DNA from: JACPYM01 sp963699175 | GTDB taxonomy: Bacteria > Acidobacteriota > Blastocatellia > RBC074 | Direction: 5' to 3' | Length of the DNA: 64,000 bases | Assembly: GCA_963699175.1 (NCBI GenBank) | Contig: OY969418.1 | Coordinates: 7,626,001 to 7,690,000 of the forward strand | Notes under the pieces: generated by a model | Told to the model about the DNA's origin: nothing | Seen by the model: only the letters and a program-made list of their open reading frames with translations | Databases searched by the model: none | Shown here: positions 27,895 through 37,199 of the stretch, piece after piece | Numbering within the stretch: the first letter of the stretch is position 1 | How the letters are laid out: every line of letters begins with the position of its first letter | Translations under genes and position numbers: made by a program

Positions 27895-30800
27895 ATGCTC
27901 ACTTGGCAGGAACTCGAACAACTGGTCAAAACCCTGAAAGGGCGACAGCGCGAACAGGCGGCGTTTGCGATTGCTGCGCTGTGCTTTCCGAGCGGTTATG
28001 CGGTCAGCGAAAAACTGCTCCCAGAGTGGAAAGACGGTCTTACTTGGCGAGAAGGTTTGCAGCTTGCCCTTTACGCAATTGGCGCAGTCGCTCTCTTATA
28101 TGCCTTCGTGCGGCTCTGGCGTTTGACGCACGTGCCGAAGCTGCCGCCGGTCAAAGATCGCCCTTCGGTCATCAAGGGGCCGAGCGCCTTTACGCCGGGT
28201 GATGGCGAACTCTTCCGCAGGCTGGGGCGGGAAAACGAGTTGCAAGAGTTGATGGGTTATGTGCTCGACAATCAGGTGCCGCTGGTCATCTTGATGGGCG
28301 AGTCGGGTGCGGGGAAGACTTCGTTGTTGCGCGCAGGGCTACCGCACATTTTGAAGAGCGAGGGCGTCCGGGTACATTACTGGGAAGCCGTGCCGACCGA
28401 TTCGGCGGAAAGACTCTTGCGGGCGATTCAGGAAGATTGGCAGGTGCAGGCGGCAAATGGCGCTGCTGCTTCCGGCATCCCCGCCAGCTTGGATGAGTTG
28501 GTCAATCCGGCGGCGGCGTTGGGAATGGAGCAGCACGTCATTGTGCTCGATCAGTTTGAACAGTTGCGTGGGCGCAATCCGGTCTTTCAATTGTTGCGCC
28601 GCGTGGCTCGCGAAGCGCGTCCGCCGCATCGCATCACCTGGGTCATAGCCTTTCGCCGGGAGTATCGCGCCGACTGGTCGGATTTCATCATCCCCGAACA
28701 GAAGCGCGGCTTCTTCCCGAAGGAGATTTCGATGCGCCTGTTTACCACCGAGCAGGCGCGCGATGTCATCAGCCAACTGATTCAAGAGGCCGATCTTTCC
28801 GTCGAGCCAGCCGTCTTCGCCAACCTCATCGAAGCCGCCACCAATGACCGGGGCGAAGTCGTCCCCGTAGACATCGGCATCGGCTTGCTGGTGCTGGCGG
28901 AGTTGCACGACCGGCAGGGCGCGCGGACGGTCACGATCCGCGATTACCAGTTTGCGGGCGGGGCCGAAGGCTTGCTGACGCAATACATCAACCGCTGTCT
29001 GGAACGCTTCGGAGAAACGGAGCGCGAAACGATCCTGAAAGCGCTGCTCGCGTTGCGCGACCCTCAGACAAGTCAGCGCATCGCGGAGGGGCTGAGCGCC
29101 GAAAAGCTGGCGGCGGAGGTGGACGCTGAAGCTCGCCAATTGCGCCCGCAGCTCGAACGTTTGGCGCAACGGGACATGCGGCTGCTCGAAAGCTTCAGCG
29201 CGCCCGCCGAACCGCCCGCCACCTCGGAGGTGCGCTACCGGTTGCCGCACGAACGCCTGATTCCGGCGTTACACCGGTTGACGGGTAGGCTGCTAGGCGA
29301 GATCGAACAGGCCAGATTGCGCTTCGAGAAAGCCTTTCTGGCGTGGCAGAACAACGAGAAGCGCGCGCATTATTTGCTGAAGGGCGCTGACCTGCGCTTG
29401 ATCGAACGCTGCGCGAGCCAGATTCCGTGGGGGCGTGCGGAGCAGGAAAAACAGTCCTTTTTGCGACAGAGCCAGCGGCGGCGCAGCTTTGTTAGGGTGA
29501 GAGCAGTGGCCGCTGCGATTGTGTTGATCGCGTTTGGCTGGGGGAGCGGGCTGATTTACCAGCAGTACGAACACAAACGGTATTTGCGTGAAAGCGGCTA
29601 TCCGCCGGAACTTTATGCGTGGCAGCATCAGTTGAAGAAGCTGAAATTGACCGAGCCGCTCGATTTGGAGCGATTCACTTGGCTCTCTTCTGATTCTATT
29701 GAGGAACTCTCCTTGAAAGCTGCCACTTCTTCGAATTCGATTGCAGGACTAATATCTTTGGCACGATGCAACTCACTCAAGAAACTCACGCTTGACCTCA
29801 GCCTCAGCCAAGTGGGCAATTTGGAGCCGCTGGCGAAGCTGAGCAATCTCACGCAACTCACGCTCGTCCTTGGTGACAGCCAAGTGAGCAATTTGGAGCC
29901 GCTAGCGAAGCTGAGCAATTGGACGCAACTTACGCTCGACCTCAGCAGAAGCCAAGTGGGCAATTTGGAGCCGCTAGCGAAGCTGAGCAATCTCACGCAA
30001 CTGATGCTCTCCCTCAGCGAAACCCATGTGAGCAATTTGGAGCCGCTGGCGAAGCTGAGCAATCTCACGCAACTCACGCTCGTCCTTGGTGGCAGACAAA
30101 TTAGCAATTTGGAGCCGCTGGCAAAGCTGAGCAATCTCACGCAACTCACGCTCGCCCTCCGCGACAGCCAAATTAGCAATTTGGAGCCGCTGGCGAAGCT
30201 GAGCAATCTCACGCAACTCGCGCTCGTCCTTAGTGGCAGACAAATTAGCAATTTGGAGCCGCTGGCAAAGCTGAGCAATCTCACGCAACTCGCGCTCGAC
30301 CTCCGCAACAGCCAAGTGAGCAATTTGGAGCCGCTGGCGAAGCTGAGCAATCTGACCCAACTCGGGCTTGACCTCAGCTTCAGCCAAGTGAGCAATTTGG
30401 AGCCGTTGACTAAGCTGAGCAATCTGACCCAACTCGCGTTCGACCTCAGCAGAAGCCAAGTGAGCAATTTGGAGCCGCTGGCGAAGCTGAGCAATCGGAC
30501 GCAACTCGAGCTTGACCTCAGCTTCAGCCAAGTGAGCAATTTGGAGCCGTTGGCTAAGCTGAGCAATCTGACCCAACTCGCGCTCGACCTCCGCTTCAGC
30601 CAAGTGAGCAATTTGGAGCCGCTGGCAAAGCTGAGCGATCTGACACAACTCACGCTTGACCTCAGCGGAAGCCAAGTGAGCAATTTGGAGCCGCTAGCAA
30701 AGCTGAGCGATCTGACACAACTCGCGCTCGACCTCCGCAACAGCCAAGTGAGCAATTTGGAGCCGCTGGCAAAGCTGAGCAATCTCACGCAACTCGCGCT

Positions 30801-30945
30801 CGACCTTGTCAACAGCCAAATTAGCAATTCGGAGCCACTGGTGAAGCTGACGCGCTTACGGTCACTTTCCATTGAATCTGCGACCAGGGCGCAACGGATG
30901 TCCTTACAGAAAATTCCCGCCAGCCTGATTGAACTGAAGTTTTAG
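27895..30945 (+). CDS. membrane STAND-like NTPase with internalin-like leucine-rich repeats
   Basis: A 1016-aa protein. N-terminal hydrophobic stretches lie at about 22-40 and 60-80. An NTPase domain starts near residue 110 (LGRENELQELMGYV) with Walker A GESGAGKTS and Walker B HVIVLDQFEQL (about residue 220), followed by a helical region to about 470. A further membrane helix lies at about 540-560 (AAAIVLIAFGWGSGLIY). Residues about 638-993 are 15 LRR units of 24 aa (LTQLTLDLSxSQVSNLEPLAKLSN). With the NTPase in the cytosol, the LRRs would lie outside. The combination resembles NLR-type sensors, but the effector is not evident. RBS is weak. Function unknown. Confidence 0.8.
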   Translation: MLTWQELEQLVKTLKGRQREQAAFAIAALCFPSGYAVSEKLLPEWKDGLTWREGLQLALYAIGAVALLYAFVRLWRLTHVPKLPPVKDRPSVIKGPSAFTPGDGELFRRLGRENELQELMGYVLDNQVPLVILMGESGAGKTSLLRAGLPHILKSEGVRVHYWEAVPTDSAERLLRAIQEDWQVQAANGAAASGIPASLDELVNPAAALGMEQHVIVLDQFEQLRGRNPVFQLLRRVAREARPPHRITWVIAFRREYRADWSDFIIPEQKRGFFPKEISMRLFTTEQARDVISQLIQEADLSVEPAVFANLIEAATNDRGEVVPVDIGIGLLVLAELHDRQGARTVTIRDYQFAGGAEGLLTQYINRCLERFGETERETILKALLALRDPQTSQRIAEGLSAEKLAAEVDAEARQLRPQLERLAQRDMRLLESFSAPAEPPATSEVRYRLPHERLIPALHRLTGRLLGEIEQARLRFEKAFLAWQNNEKRAHYLLKGADLRLIERCASQIPWGRAEQEKQSFLRQSQRRRSFVRVRAVAAAIVLIAFGWGSGLIYQQYEHKRYLRESGYPPELYAWQHQLKKLKLTEPLDLERFTWLSSDSIEELSLKAATSSNSIAGLISLARCNSLKKLTLDLSLSQVGNLEPLAKLSNLTQLTLVLGDSQVSNLEPLAKLSNWTQLTLDLSRSQVGNLEPLAKLSNLTQLMLSLSETHVSNLEPLAKLSNLTQLTLVLGGRQISNLEPLAKLSNLTQLTLALRDSQISNLEPLAKLSNLTQLALVLSGRQISNLEPLAKLSNLTQLALDLRNSQVSNLEPLAKLSNLTQLGLDLSFSQVSNLEPLTKLSNLTQLAFDLSRSQVSNLEPLAKLSNRTQLELDLSFSQVSNLEPLAKLSNLTQLALDLRFSQVSNLEPLAKLSDLTQLTLDLSGSQVSNLEPLAKLSDLTQLALDLRNSQVSNLEPLAKLSNLTQLALDLVNSQISNSEPLVKLTRLRSLSIESATRAQRMSLQKIPASLIELKF
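29806..30870 (+). repeat. tandem 72-nt repeats encoding LRRs
   Basis: Fifteen units of 72 nt, most differing at only a few positions; the string AATTTGGAGCCGCT recurs in nearly every one. The near identity suggests recent expansion or ongoing gene conversion. Assemblies may collapse or expand this array. Variation sits mainly at the residues just before Q(V/I)SNLEPL (SRS, RNS, SFS, GGR, ETH). Confidence 0.95.
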
Positions 30946-31058
30946 CTGCGCGCCTTTGCCGGGTTTGCGGATGAGAAAGGCAGCGCATTCGTCAAGGTTT
31001 TTTCCAACCAGGCAAGTGCTGTGATTCTGCGCTATGATTGCGCCCCGGAGGAAAAGCT

Positions 31059-31205
31059 ATGTCAGTCAACGTGCAGGAACTTTATCAGCAGATGGTGCTG
31101 CCGCTGCCGGAACAGGAGCGGTTGGAATGGCTGGCGCTGATCGCTCGTGACCTGGCGCAAGCGCATCCGACAAATGCCACACCGCCAACGCCCAAGAGAA
31201 AGTGA
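31059..31205 (+). CDS. 48-aa antitoxin-like small protein
   Basis: A short ORF with strong RBS (GGAGG 8 nt upstream) encoding MSVNVQELYQQMVLPLPEQE and a further helix, ending in a Pro/Thr/Lys-rich tail. The pattern LPEQERLEWLALIARDL resembles the N-terminal helix of small addiction-module proteins. Its stop codon is immediately adjacent to the stop of the convergent DUF2442 gene (31206). No toxin is adjacent on the same strand. Assigned from RBS and composition; identity uncertain. Confidence 0.55.
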   Translation: MSVNVQELYQQMVLPLPEQERLEWLALIARDLAQAHPTNATPPTPKRK

Positions 31206-31460
31206 CTACGCTGCATCAGCGACAGCCAGCTTGCGGCTTGCCTCGTACAGCGTGTCAGGGCAGAAATCCTGTTCGTGTGGCCATTGCACCGTGCCGAGGG
31301 GGACGCGTGCTTGTTTGAAATAGCCGAGATCGCGCAACTCCTGAAAGATGCCTTTGTCCAGATAAGGTAATACGTCGAATTGGCCGACTTCGCCGTTCGC
31401 AAACGTGAGAGTTAAGGTGTAGTCATCATTGGCAATCACCTTGACGACTGGTGGATTCAT
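31206..31460 (-). CDS. DUF2442 family protein
   Basis: An 84-aa protein with the DUF2442 pattern: VKVIANDDYTLTLTFANGEV, then FDVLPYLDKGIFQEL, then GTVQWPHEQDFCPDTLYE. In many genomes this family stands next to DUF4160 genes as a predicted toxin-antitoxin pair. No DUF4160 gene is present here, so it is an orphan. GAGG lies 7-8 nt before the ATG. Confidence 0.85.
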   Translation of the reverse strand: MNPPVVKVIANDDYTLTLTFANGEVGQFDVLPYLDKGIFQELRDLGYFKQARVPLGTVQWPHEQDFCPDTLYEASRKLAVADAA

Positions 31461-31819
31461 AGAAAGCCTCGCTTACTTCAAAGGGTCAATCTGGAAAACT
31501 GCCTGCCCTTGAGCGGCAGCTATGTTACCCCAAGCTTTGCAGCCAGCAAACTATGCTCAGCGTTCTACCAAAACATCACCAACTCATCACCAAAGCCTCA
31601 TGAGCGCGCAAGCTCAAATGCATAGAATCCACTCCGTTGACACGCTTTGTTAATGCCGATGTGGCTAGAGAGCGTGCTGAAAGCTGCGCTGCGCATGCTT
31701 CAAACAGTTGTTGCAGGCGTGGCCGCTGGCTCGATTGCTGAGAGCAGTGATTGATTTGAAAACTGATCTAAACACCGAAGGCATAGTCACGGGCTTTGCC
31801 TCATTTAAGGAGAAGGATT
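31461..31819. other. 359-bp divergent intergenic region
   Basis: Spacer between the DUF2442 gene and the Tat-exported protein gene. An ORF in it is only a frame-shadow entering the next gene. No motif stands out. Confidence 0.4.
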
Positions 31820-32380
31820 ATGTCTACGTCGAAGTTCCGCAATACTCAACTGACCGCGCAACGCTCCGTCAGCGCACCGAGCAAGACGCGGCGCAACTTT
31901 TTGCGGCAGAGCGCCCGCGCCGGGCTGGGGCTTGGTTTGTTGTGCATGACCGATGCGCTGATTTTCGGGCAAAGCACGGGCAGAACGGCGACTGCCAAAA
32001 ACGGTTACTTTGCCGTGCCGCAGGAAGCGCTTAACGCGCTGAAGCGTTCTGACTTCGCGCGCTACAATGGTGATTATTTCGCGGCGGCGGACGATTTCGG
32101 TAAACCGGTTGGGTTGAATCTGTTCAAGATTGAAGACCTGCGCTCGCAGACTGACCTCTTTGCCAAAGGCAAGTTGACCGAGAGCCAGCAAGCGCAGTTG
32201 CGGGAAGAGTCATTCTCGCTGATCTTTCGCGGGCCGCTCAATCTGCCGCTGCGCCAGCGCACCTACAGCATGAAGCATTATGCGCTGGGCAACTTGGAGA
32301 TGTTTTTGGTGCCGGTGGGTAAAGACGGCGGCGGGCGTTATTACGAAGCAGTCTTCAATCGCTCAATGCTCATTATCTGA
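31820..32380 (+). CDS. Tat-exported DUF6916-like protein
   Basis: A 186-aa protein with a twin-arginine signal (RRNFLRQSARAGLGLGLL at about residues 24-41). The C-terminal segment FSLIFRGPLNLPLRQRTYSM and LGNLEMFLVPVGKDGGGRYY resembles the DUF6916 family, small beta-rich proteins often near phage-tail-like or Tat-exported genes. The start at 31820 follows AAGGAG; an upstream in-frame ATG at 31796 lacks an RBS. Its location is likely periplasmic; function unknown. Confidence 0.7.
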   Translation: MSTSKFRNTQLTAQRSVSAPSKTRRNFLRQSARAGLGLGLLCMTDALIFGQSTGRTATAKNGYFAVPQEALNALKRSDFARYNGDYFAAADDFGKPVGLNLFKIEDLRSQTDLFAKGKLTESQQAQLREESFSLIFRGPLNLPLRQRTYSMKHYALGNLEMFLVPVGKDGGGRYYEAVFNRSMLII

Positions 32381-32453
32381 AGTTGATTGAGCGTGGGAAG
32401 AGCTTTTTCGAGCGAGGCGCTGCAATGACGGCTTCGCCCGAAAAAGCCTGGTG

Positions 32454-33407
32454 TTATTTGGCCGGTGTGATTTCGACTTTGCGGTAAAGAATCTTCGTGT
32501 GATCGCCTTGCAGCATGATCGGCCCTGGCGCGCCTTCATCGCTGTCGAGCGCTCCGCCCGTGATGCCGGGGATGGTCTCGTTGTCTATGATGGTCTGGCC
32601 GTTGAGCGCGACCGTGACTTTGCGCCCTATGAGCGTGATCTCTAGGACTTGCCACTCGCCCGGCTTCTTGGCCGCGTTGACGGCGGGGCGCAGGAAGCCG
32701 TAGACCGCGCCCATGCGCAGGCTATCGAGCACTTGGTTGTAGCCGTCGCTGATCTGGACTTCGTAGCGTCCACGCAGGTAAATACCACTGTTGCCTTGCG
32801 GCACGTTCTGGAATTCGACGCGCAGCTTGAAGTCGGTGAACTTCTGTTCGCTGATGATGTCGGCGCAGGGCATTTGATTGCTCATCGCGCCGCCCGCGAC
32901 GCTCCAACAGTTGGGATTTTGGTTGTTGCGCAGTTTCCAACCCATCAGGTCTTTGCCGTTGAAGAGTTGAATTGGTTGGCCCCAGGTGATGGATTTCTTG
33001 GCAATTAAATCGGGTGCGCGCACGGCTGTCCATTGAATCGTCTTGCCGTTTTCATCTTCGACTGTGCCGGCGAGTTTGTCACCGTTGAGCTTGCCGACGA
33101 AGACTAGCTCTTTCGGGCCGCGTTCATATTGCTGCGGGACTGCGATGGTGAGCTGGCCGTTCTTGTACTCGGCTTTCGTTGCGTAGCGCAGGCTGCCGAA
33201 GCGCCCGACGAGGCTGGCCATCAATTCGTTTTCTTTGCGCAGCCTGACTTCGAGCCACGACGGATAGCTCACGCCGTCCGCGCCTTGCACGGTTATGTCC
33301 CAGCGGCCTAACACGGCGTCAGCGAAACCGGGGGATTGTGCAGAAACATTGAGTGAAAGCATTAGCCAGACAAGGCTAAGCGCCAGTTGTATGACAACCT
33401 TTTTCAT
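32454..33407 (-). CDS. secreted DUF1080 (3-keto-disaccharide hydrolase-like) protein
   Basis: A 317-aa protein with a signal peptide (cleavage near NVSAQ). Residues about 130-315 form the DUF1080 concanavalin-like fold: IQLFNGKDLMGWKL, FTDFKLRVEFQ, GNSGIYLRGRYEVQI, and LNGQTIIDNE. Members hydrolyse 3-keto-glycosides or bind glycans. The N-terminal domain (GRWDITVQGADGVSYPSWLEV) is a beta module often fused to it in Acidobacteriota. The start at 33407 is set by AAGGAG; an upstream ATG at 33440 has none. Confidence 0.85.
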   Translation of the reverse strand: MKKVVIQLALSLVWLMLSLNVSAQSPGFADAVLGRWDITVQGADGVSYPSWLEVRLRKENELMASLVGRFGSLRYATKAEYKNGQLTIAVPQQYERGPKELVFVGKLNGDKLAGTVEDENGKTIQWTAVRAPDLIAKKSITWGQPIQLFNGKDLMGWKLRNNQNPNCWSVAGGAMSNQMPCADIISEQKFTDFKLRVEFQNVPQGNSGIYLRGRYEVQISDGYNQVLDSLRMGAVYGFLRPAVNAAKKPGEWQVLEITLIGRKVTVALNGQTIIDNETIPGITGGALDSDEGAPGPIMLQGDHTKILYRKVEITPAK

Positions 33408-33497
33408 CAGTCTATCTCCTTGGGCTTTGGTGGATTTCAAACTCGGTACAGTTTTAGCACGATAATCTTTGGCAAGCTACTTTGGTAGAGATAGATG

Positions 33498-33533
33498 AAA
33501 AAAGCCTGCCGGTGATGTCCCGGCAGGCTTTTT
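33498..33533 (-). terminator. Rho-independent terminator
   Basis: A 9-bp GC stem (33504-33512 with 33520-33528) flanked by A and T runs (AAAAAA at 33498-33503, TTTTT at 33529-33533). On the minus strand it ends the TonB receptor transcript; it can work both ways. Confidence 0.92.
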
Positions 33534-33555
33534 CGTTCGTCTTGGCGACCTAGCT

Positions 33556-36500
33556 TCAGAATGAGAATCGTGCGCCAAGCTGGACGACGCGTGATTCGCG
33601 TGCCGAGATGAACCTACCAAAGTTCTGGTTGAGCGTTGTTGTGCCTAGGTTCAAATCTGCGTCCAGAAATTGAGTGTGGTTGAAGACGTTGAACGCTTCG
33701 AAACGCAGCTCAAGGTTTGATGCTTCATTCCAGAGTCGTGTCCTCTTCGAGAGAATCGCGTCCCAGTTGTTGATCCCGTTGTGCAGACGAAACTGGTTTG
33801 GCCCGGAAGTGCCGCGCCGGAAATCGCGCGCCAGCACGAAGCCTTTGGACGGGTCGCCGAACGCGCGGAACGCATCCACATTGAAGGCCCGGCTATCGTT
33901 GTCGCGCGGATCCAATTGCTGGAACGGTGCGCCGATGTCAGCAAAGCTGAGCACGCCGCCACCCGTACCGGTTGTGTTGAAAGGATTGTTGACCGTGAAA
34001 GGCAGCCCCGACTGGAAGGTCGCGATGCCGCCGACGCTCCAACCGCCCAGGAATGTCCTCACCCAGCCGTTGCTGTTTTGCCAGAACGGCAGGTCATAAA
34101 TGAAGCTGCCGACAAAGCGGTGCGGCGCGTCGTTTGAGGACAGGCTGCGACCAAAGCGCCGGTCGAGCAAGTCCAACTGGCCGCGTTGCGTATCAATCTC
34201 TGTGATTGACTTCGAGAAGGTGTAAGCCAACTGGAAGAGCAGCCCTTTGGCGTAGCGCCGCTGCAAGTTGGCTTGGAAAGCGTCGTACCAAGAGCGGCCT
34301 GCCGAAACGAGTTGGACGATGCCGACCTGGATGTCGGTGTTGACGCGCCGCGCGTTGGTGTTCGCCCCGCTAGTAAGAATCGGAAGCGGCGTCCGACCCG
34401 CCGGGAACGGGACGAAGGTACCGTAAGCGTAGTTGAGTTGCTCGCGACCGTACTGCTTGAAGGCGCGATTGCCGACGTAGCTCAAGCTCAGGACGTAATT
34501 GGTCATGAAGCTGCGCTCGAGCGTCAAGTTGTACGCGTGTGTGTACGGCGTGCGGATAAATGGATCAATCGGCTGCGAGAAATTGGCCAGTGGCGCTGTC
34601 ACCAGCAGGCTGCTTTGCGTCAGCGGATTGAACGGAATCTGCCCCTGATTGGTGGGCTGCGTCGGGTCTGCCACGTAGTTCGGGAATGGGTCGGGTGCGA
34701 AGGGGTTCGCCAACGTGCCCGTGCCCAAATCAAAGTAGGCGTCTGTGCCGCTAAAGCCCGGCGCCGTTAGTTGCTGCAATGCCGTGTCGCCGATGATCGA
34801 GCCGTAGTAGACGCCATATCCGGCGCGGATAACGAGTTCACGATTGCCACCCAAGCGGTTGCCCCAACCGCTTGAAAAATTCGGCGTCCAGGCGATGCCG
34901 AAGCGCGGTGCCCAATTGTTCCAATCTTTGCGCACGCCGCCTTCTGGCACCGTGCCGCCGAGCGCCGGGTCGGGGTCGCCGACGTAGAGCACACCATTTG
35001 GCGCGCGTCCGCCCGGTGGAATCGTAATGGGGTTGCCAAAGGCGTCACGTAGTTGGCCGCTGGTGAGCAACTGCGAAGTCACCCCTGGACGGTAGTAAGC
35101 GACGCGGTTGAATTTGTCTGTGATGGGCGAGGTGTATTCCCAGCGCAGACCCAGCGAGAGCGCCAGGCTGTTGCTCACGCGCCAATTATCCTGCCCGAAG
35201 AAGGCGATGTTTTTCTGCCGGAAATCGCGCAGCCCGTTCGAGCCGATTTGGAAATCGTAGGGCGAGTTACCAATCAGGAAGTCGGCGTAATCATCGCCCG
35301 TCGTGTTGCCGCCGAGCGCGGACGTATACCCGATAGCGCCTTGGTTGATGAACAAGAACGCCTGATCATGCCGGTACTGCGTGCCGTCAAAGCCGAACTT
35401 GAAGCGGTGATCGCCTTTGGCCCAGCTCAAGGCATCTTGAATCTGGAAGTTTTCGGTCACACGTGCTTGCGGCCCTTGGAAGGTGTTTCCGATCTGGAAA
35501 TTCCGGTCATATAAAAAGATCATCGGCGGCCCGGCGAATTGCGGGTCGAGCACGAAATTGCCCGTGAAGCCAATTTGCGCGGGCGTCGTTTGGTTTTGCG
35601 GCGCGAACGACGGTTGGTTATTCCGCGCGTAGCCGAGCAGCAGTGAATTCACTATGTTCGGCGAGATCGCGTAGGTATAACGGAAGACATAGTTCTGCGT
35701 GGTGCGCAGGTCAAGCGAGCCAAAGCCTGGCACAGACGAGCCGTTGGGCGGCCCGCCGAAGGGGAAGGGGCTTAGCGTCGAGTTGTCATAATAATTGGCG
35801 GTGAAGCCAAAGGTGTGTTTCTCGCTTGCGTTGTAATCCAGACGGCCTGTGTATTGATTGTAGTTGCGTATTTCATCCGCTCCTGCTGTCGCTGTGCCGG
35901 TAGCGTCCGGGATTGGCAGGAAGCCGTTGTAATACTGCGCAATCGGTGAAATCCGATTAGCCGGGATGCGGTTGCCTGGGAAGGGCGCGCCCGTTGCCGG
36001 GTCAATCAGTGTGACGCCCAATGCGCTGAAATTACCACTGCGTTCGGCCAGTGATGGAATCCCCGTAATCGTTTGCGAAGCGCCTACCTTTTGGCGGCGC
36101 GTCTCAAAATCAAAGAAGAAGAAAAGACGTTTGCTGCTGCTGTCAGTCCCGAGTGGGCCGAAAACCTTTTTGGGAAAACTGAGTGGCCCACCGATCTGTC
36201 CACCTATCTCTTTGCGCTCGAACGGGCGACGGAAATCGCCAGGCCCACGGCGCGCCGGGTCGCCGGGCGAATCCTGATCGAAGTAGCGCGCCGCCGAGAG
36301 AAACGTCGGGCGGTAGAAGAAACGCACGTTGCCATGAAAATTGCTGGTCCCGCTCTTGGTCACGACGTTGATGATCGAGCCGCTGTTACGCCCGAATTCG
36401 GCCTCAAAGTTCGAGGTCAGCAAGCGGAACTCTTGCACCGCGTCCGGGCGTAGGGCGAAGCCTGTCGAGCCGCCGACGGCCACTTCATTGTTATTCGCGC

Positions 36501-37137
36501 CATCCAGCGTGATGTTGTTTTCAGTGCCACGGTTCCCGTTGACGCGAAAGCCCAAGCCTGCGCCAAAGGTGTCCGTTGCAGTGGTTCCAACCTCGACGAC
36601 GCCGGGTTGCAGCAACGCTAGTTGCAGTACGTTGCGCCCATTCAAAGGCAATCCCACTACACGACGCGGGTCAACCGTAGTGCCGAGTGTGGGCGTTTCG
36701 CGGTCAACCAATTCCTGTGTCGCCGTGCTGACCGTCACCTCAGCAGTTGCCCCACCGACGCCAAGCGAGGCGTCAAACTGGACATTGCGGTTCGGTTCGA
36801 CTTTCACCTGAGTGAGCTGCTTTTCGGCAAAGCCACTGGCGTTAATGGTGATGGTATAGGTAGCTGGCTCTACCTCGAGGAATTGGTAAACGCCTTCGTT
36901 GTTTGTCTGAACGTTGCGCACGTCTACCTGGGTTGCGGGGTTGGTCAATTTGACTGTCGCGCCCGGCACCACAGCCCCGTTCGGGTCTGTGATCCTGCCG
37001 CTGATCGTGCCCCGTGTCCCTTGAGCTAGTGTTGGCGCCGCAACCAGACAGATCAGGCAAAGTACCTGAACAAGCGAATACAGCTTTTGACCAGTGGCAT
37101 TTTTAGGTCCGGTCGTTGATCCGTTTAAATGGTACAT
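33556..37137 (-). CDS. Oar-like TonB-dependent outer-membrane receptor
   Basis: A 1193-aa protein with a signal peptide (ending APTLAQ), an N-terminal carboxypeptidase-regulatory domain (GTISGRITDPNGAVVPGA, GVYQFLEVEPATYTI), a plug domain (LPLNGRNVLQLALLQPGV, NNITLDGANNNEV, VTKSGTSNFHG) and a large beta-barrel ending in VVQLGARFSF, with the terminal Phe expected for BAM recognition. Such receptors import oligosaccharides or other large ligands, but the substrate cannot be told. The start at 37137 follows GGGGAGGAG; a longer frame to 37278 runs through the promoter region. Terminator at 33498. Confidence 0.93.
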   Translation of the reverse strand: MYHLNGSTTGPKNATGQKLYSLVQVLCLICLVAAPTLAQGTRGTISGRITDPNGAVVPGATVKLTNPATQVDVRNVQTNNEGVYQFLEVEPATYTITINASGFAEKQLTQVKVEPNRNVQFDASLGVGGATAEVTVSTATQELVDRETPTLGTTVDPRRVVGLPLNGRNVLQLALLQPGVVEVGTTATDTFGAGLGFRVNGNRGTENNITLDGANNNEVAVGGSTGFALRPDAVQEFRLLTSNFEAEFGRNSGSIINVVTKSGTSNFHGNVRFFYRPTFLSAARYFDQDSPGDPARRGPGDFRRPFERKEIGGQIGGPLSFPKKVFGPLGTDSSSKRLFFFFDFETRRQKVGASQTITGIPSLAERSGNFSALGVTLIDPATGAPFPGNRIPANRISPIAQYYNGFLPIPDATGTATAGADEIRNYNQYTGRLDYNASEKHTFGFTANYYDNSTLSPFPFGGPPNGSSVPGFGSLDLRTTQNYVFRYTYAISPNIVNSLLLGYARNNQPSFAPQNQTTPAQIGFTGNFVLDPQFAGPPMIFLYDRNFQIGNTFQGPQARVTENFQIQDALSWAKGDHRFKFGFDGTQYRHDQAFLFINQGAIGYTSALGGNTTGDDYADFLIGNSPYDFQIGSNGLRDFRQKNIAFFGQDNWRVSNSLALSLGLRWEYTSPITDKFNRVAYYRPGVTSQLLTSGQLRDAFGNPITIPPGGRAPNGVLYVGDPDPALGGTVPEGGVRKDWNNWAPRFGIAWTPNFSSGWGNRLGGNRELVIRAGYGVYYGSIIGDTALQQLTAPGFSGTDAYFDLGTGTLANPFAPDPFPNYVADPTQPTNQGQIPFNPLTQSSLLVTAPLANFSQPIDPFIRTPYTHAYNLTLERSFMTNYVLSLSYVGNRAFKQYGREQLNYAYGTFVPFPAGRTPLPILTSGANTNARRVNTDIQVGIVQLVSAGRSWYDAFQANLQRRYAKGLLFQLAYTFSKSITEIDTQRGQLDLLDRRFGRSLSSNDAPHRFVGSFIYDLPFWQNSNGWVRTFLGGWSVGGIATFQSGLPFTVNNPFNTTGTGGGVLSFADIGAPFQQLDPRDNDSRAFNVDAFRAFGDPSKGFVLARDFRRGTSGPNQFRLHNGINNWDAILSKRTRLWNEASNLELRFEAFNVFNHTQFLDADLNLGTTTLNQNFGRFISARESRVVQLGARFSF

Positions 37138-37175
37138 GATGGTAACTCCTCCCCTGTGACAAATACCCAAGAACC

Positions 37176-37199
37176 TTGTGATTGTCACAACAATGACAA
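37176..37199. promoter_or_regulatory. overlapping dyads upstream of the TonB receptor
   Basis: TTGTGA-TTG-TCACAA (37176-37190) and TTGTCA-N6-TGACAA (37182-37199) overlap. They lie 40-60 bp upstream of the start codon at 37137, a fitting place for a repressor or activator. The binding protein is unknown. Confidence 0.4.

Noticed and set aside
29628..30872. Long open frames antisense to the LRR region (414 and 233 codons)
   Set aside because: They arise because the 72-nt repeat happens to lack stops in these frames; once open, every copy is open. No RBS, and composition is not protein-like.
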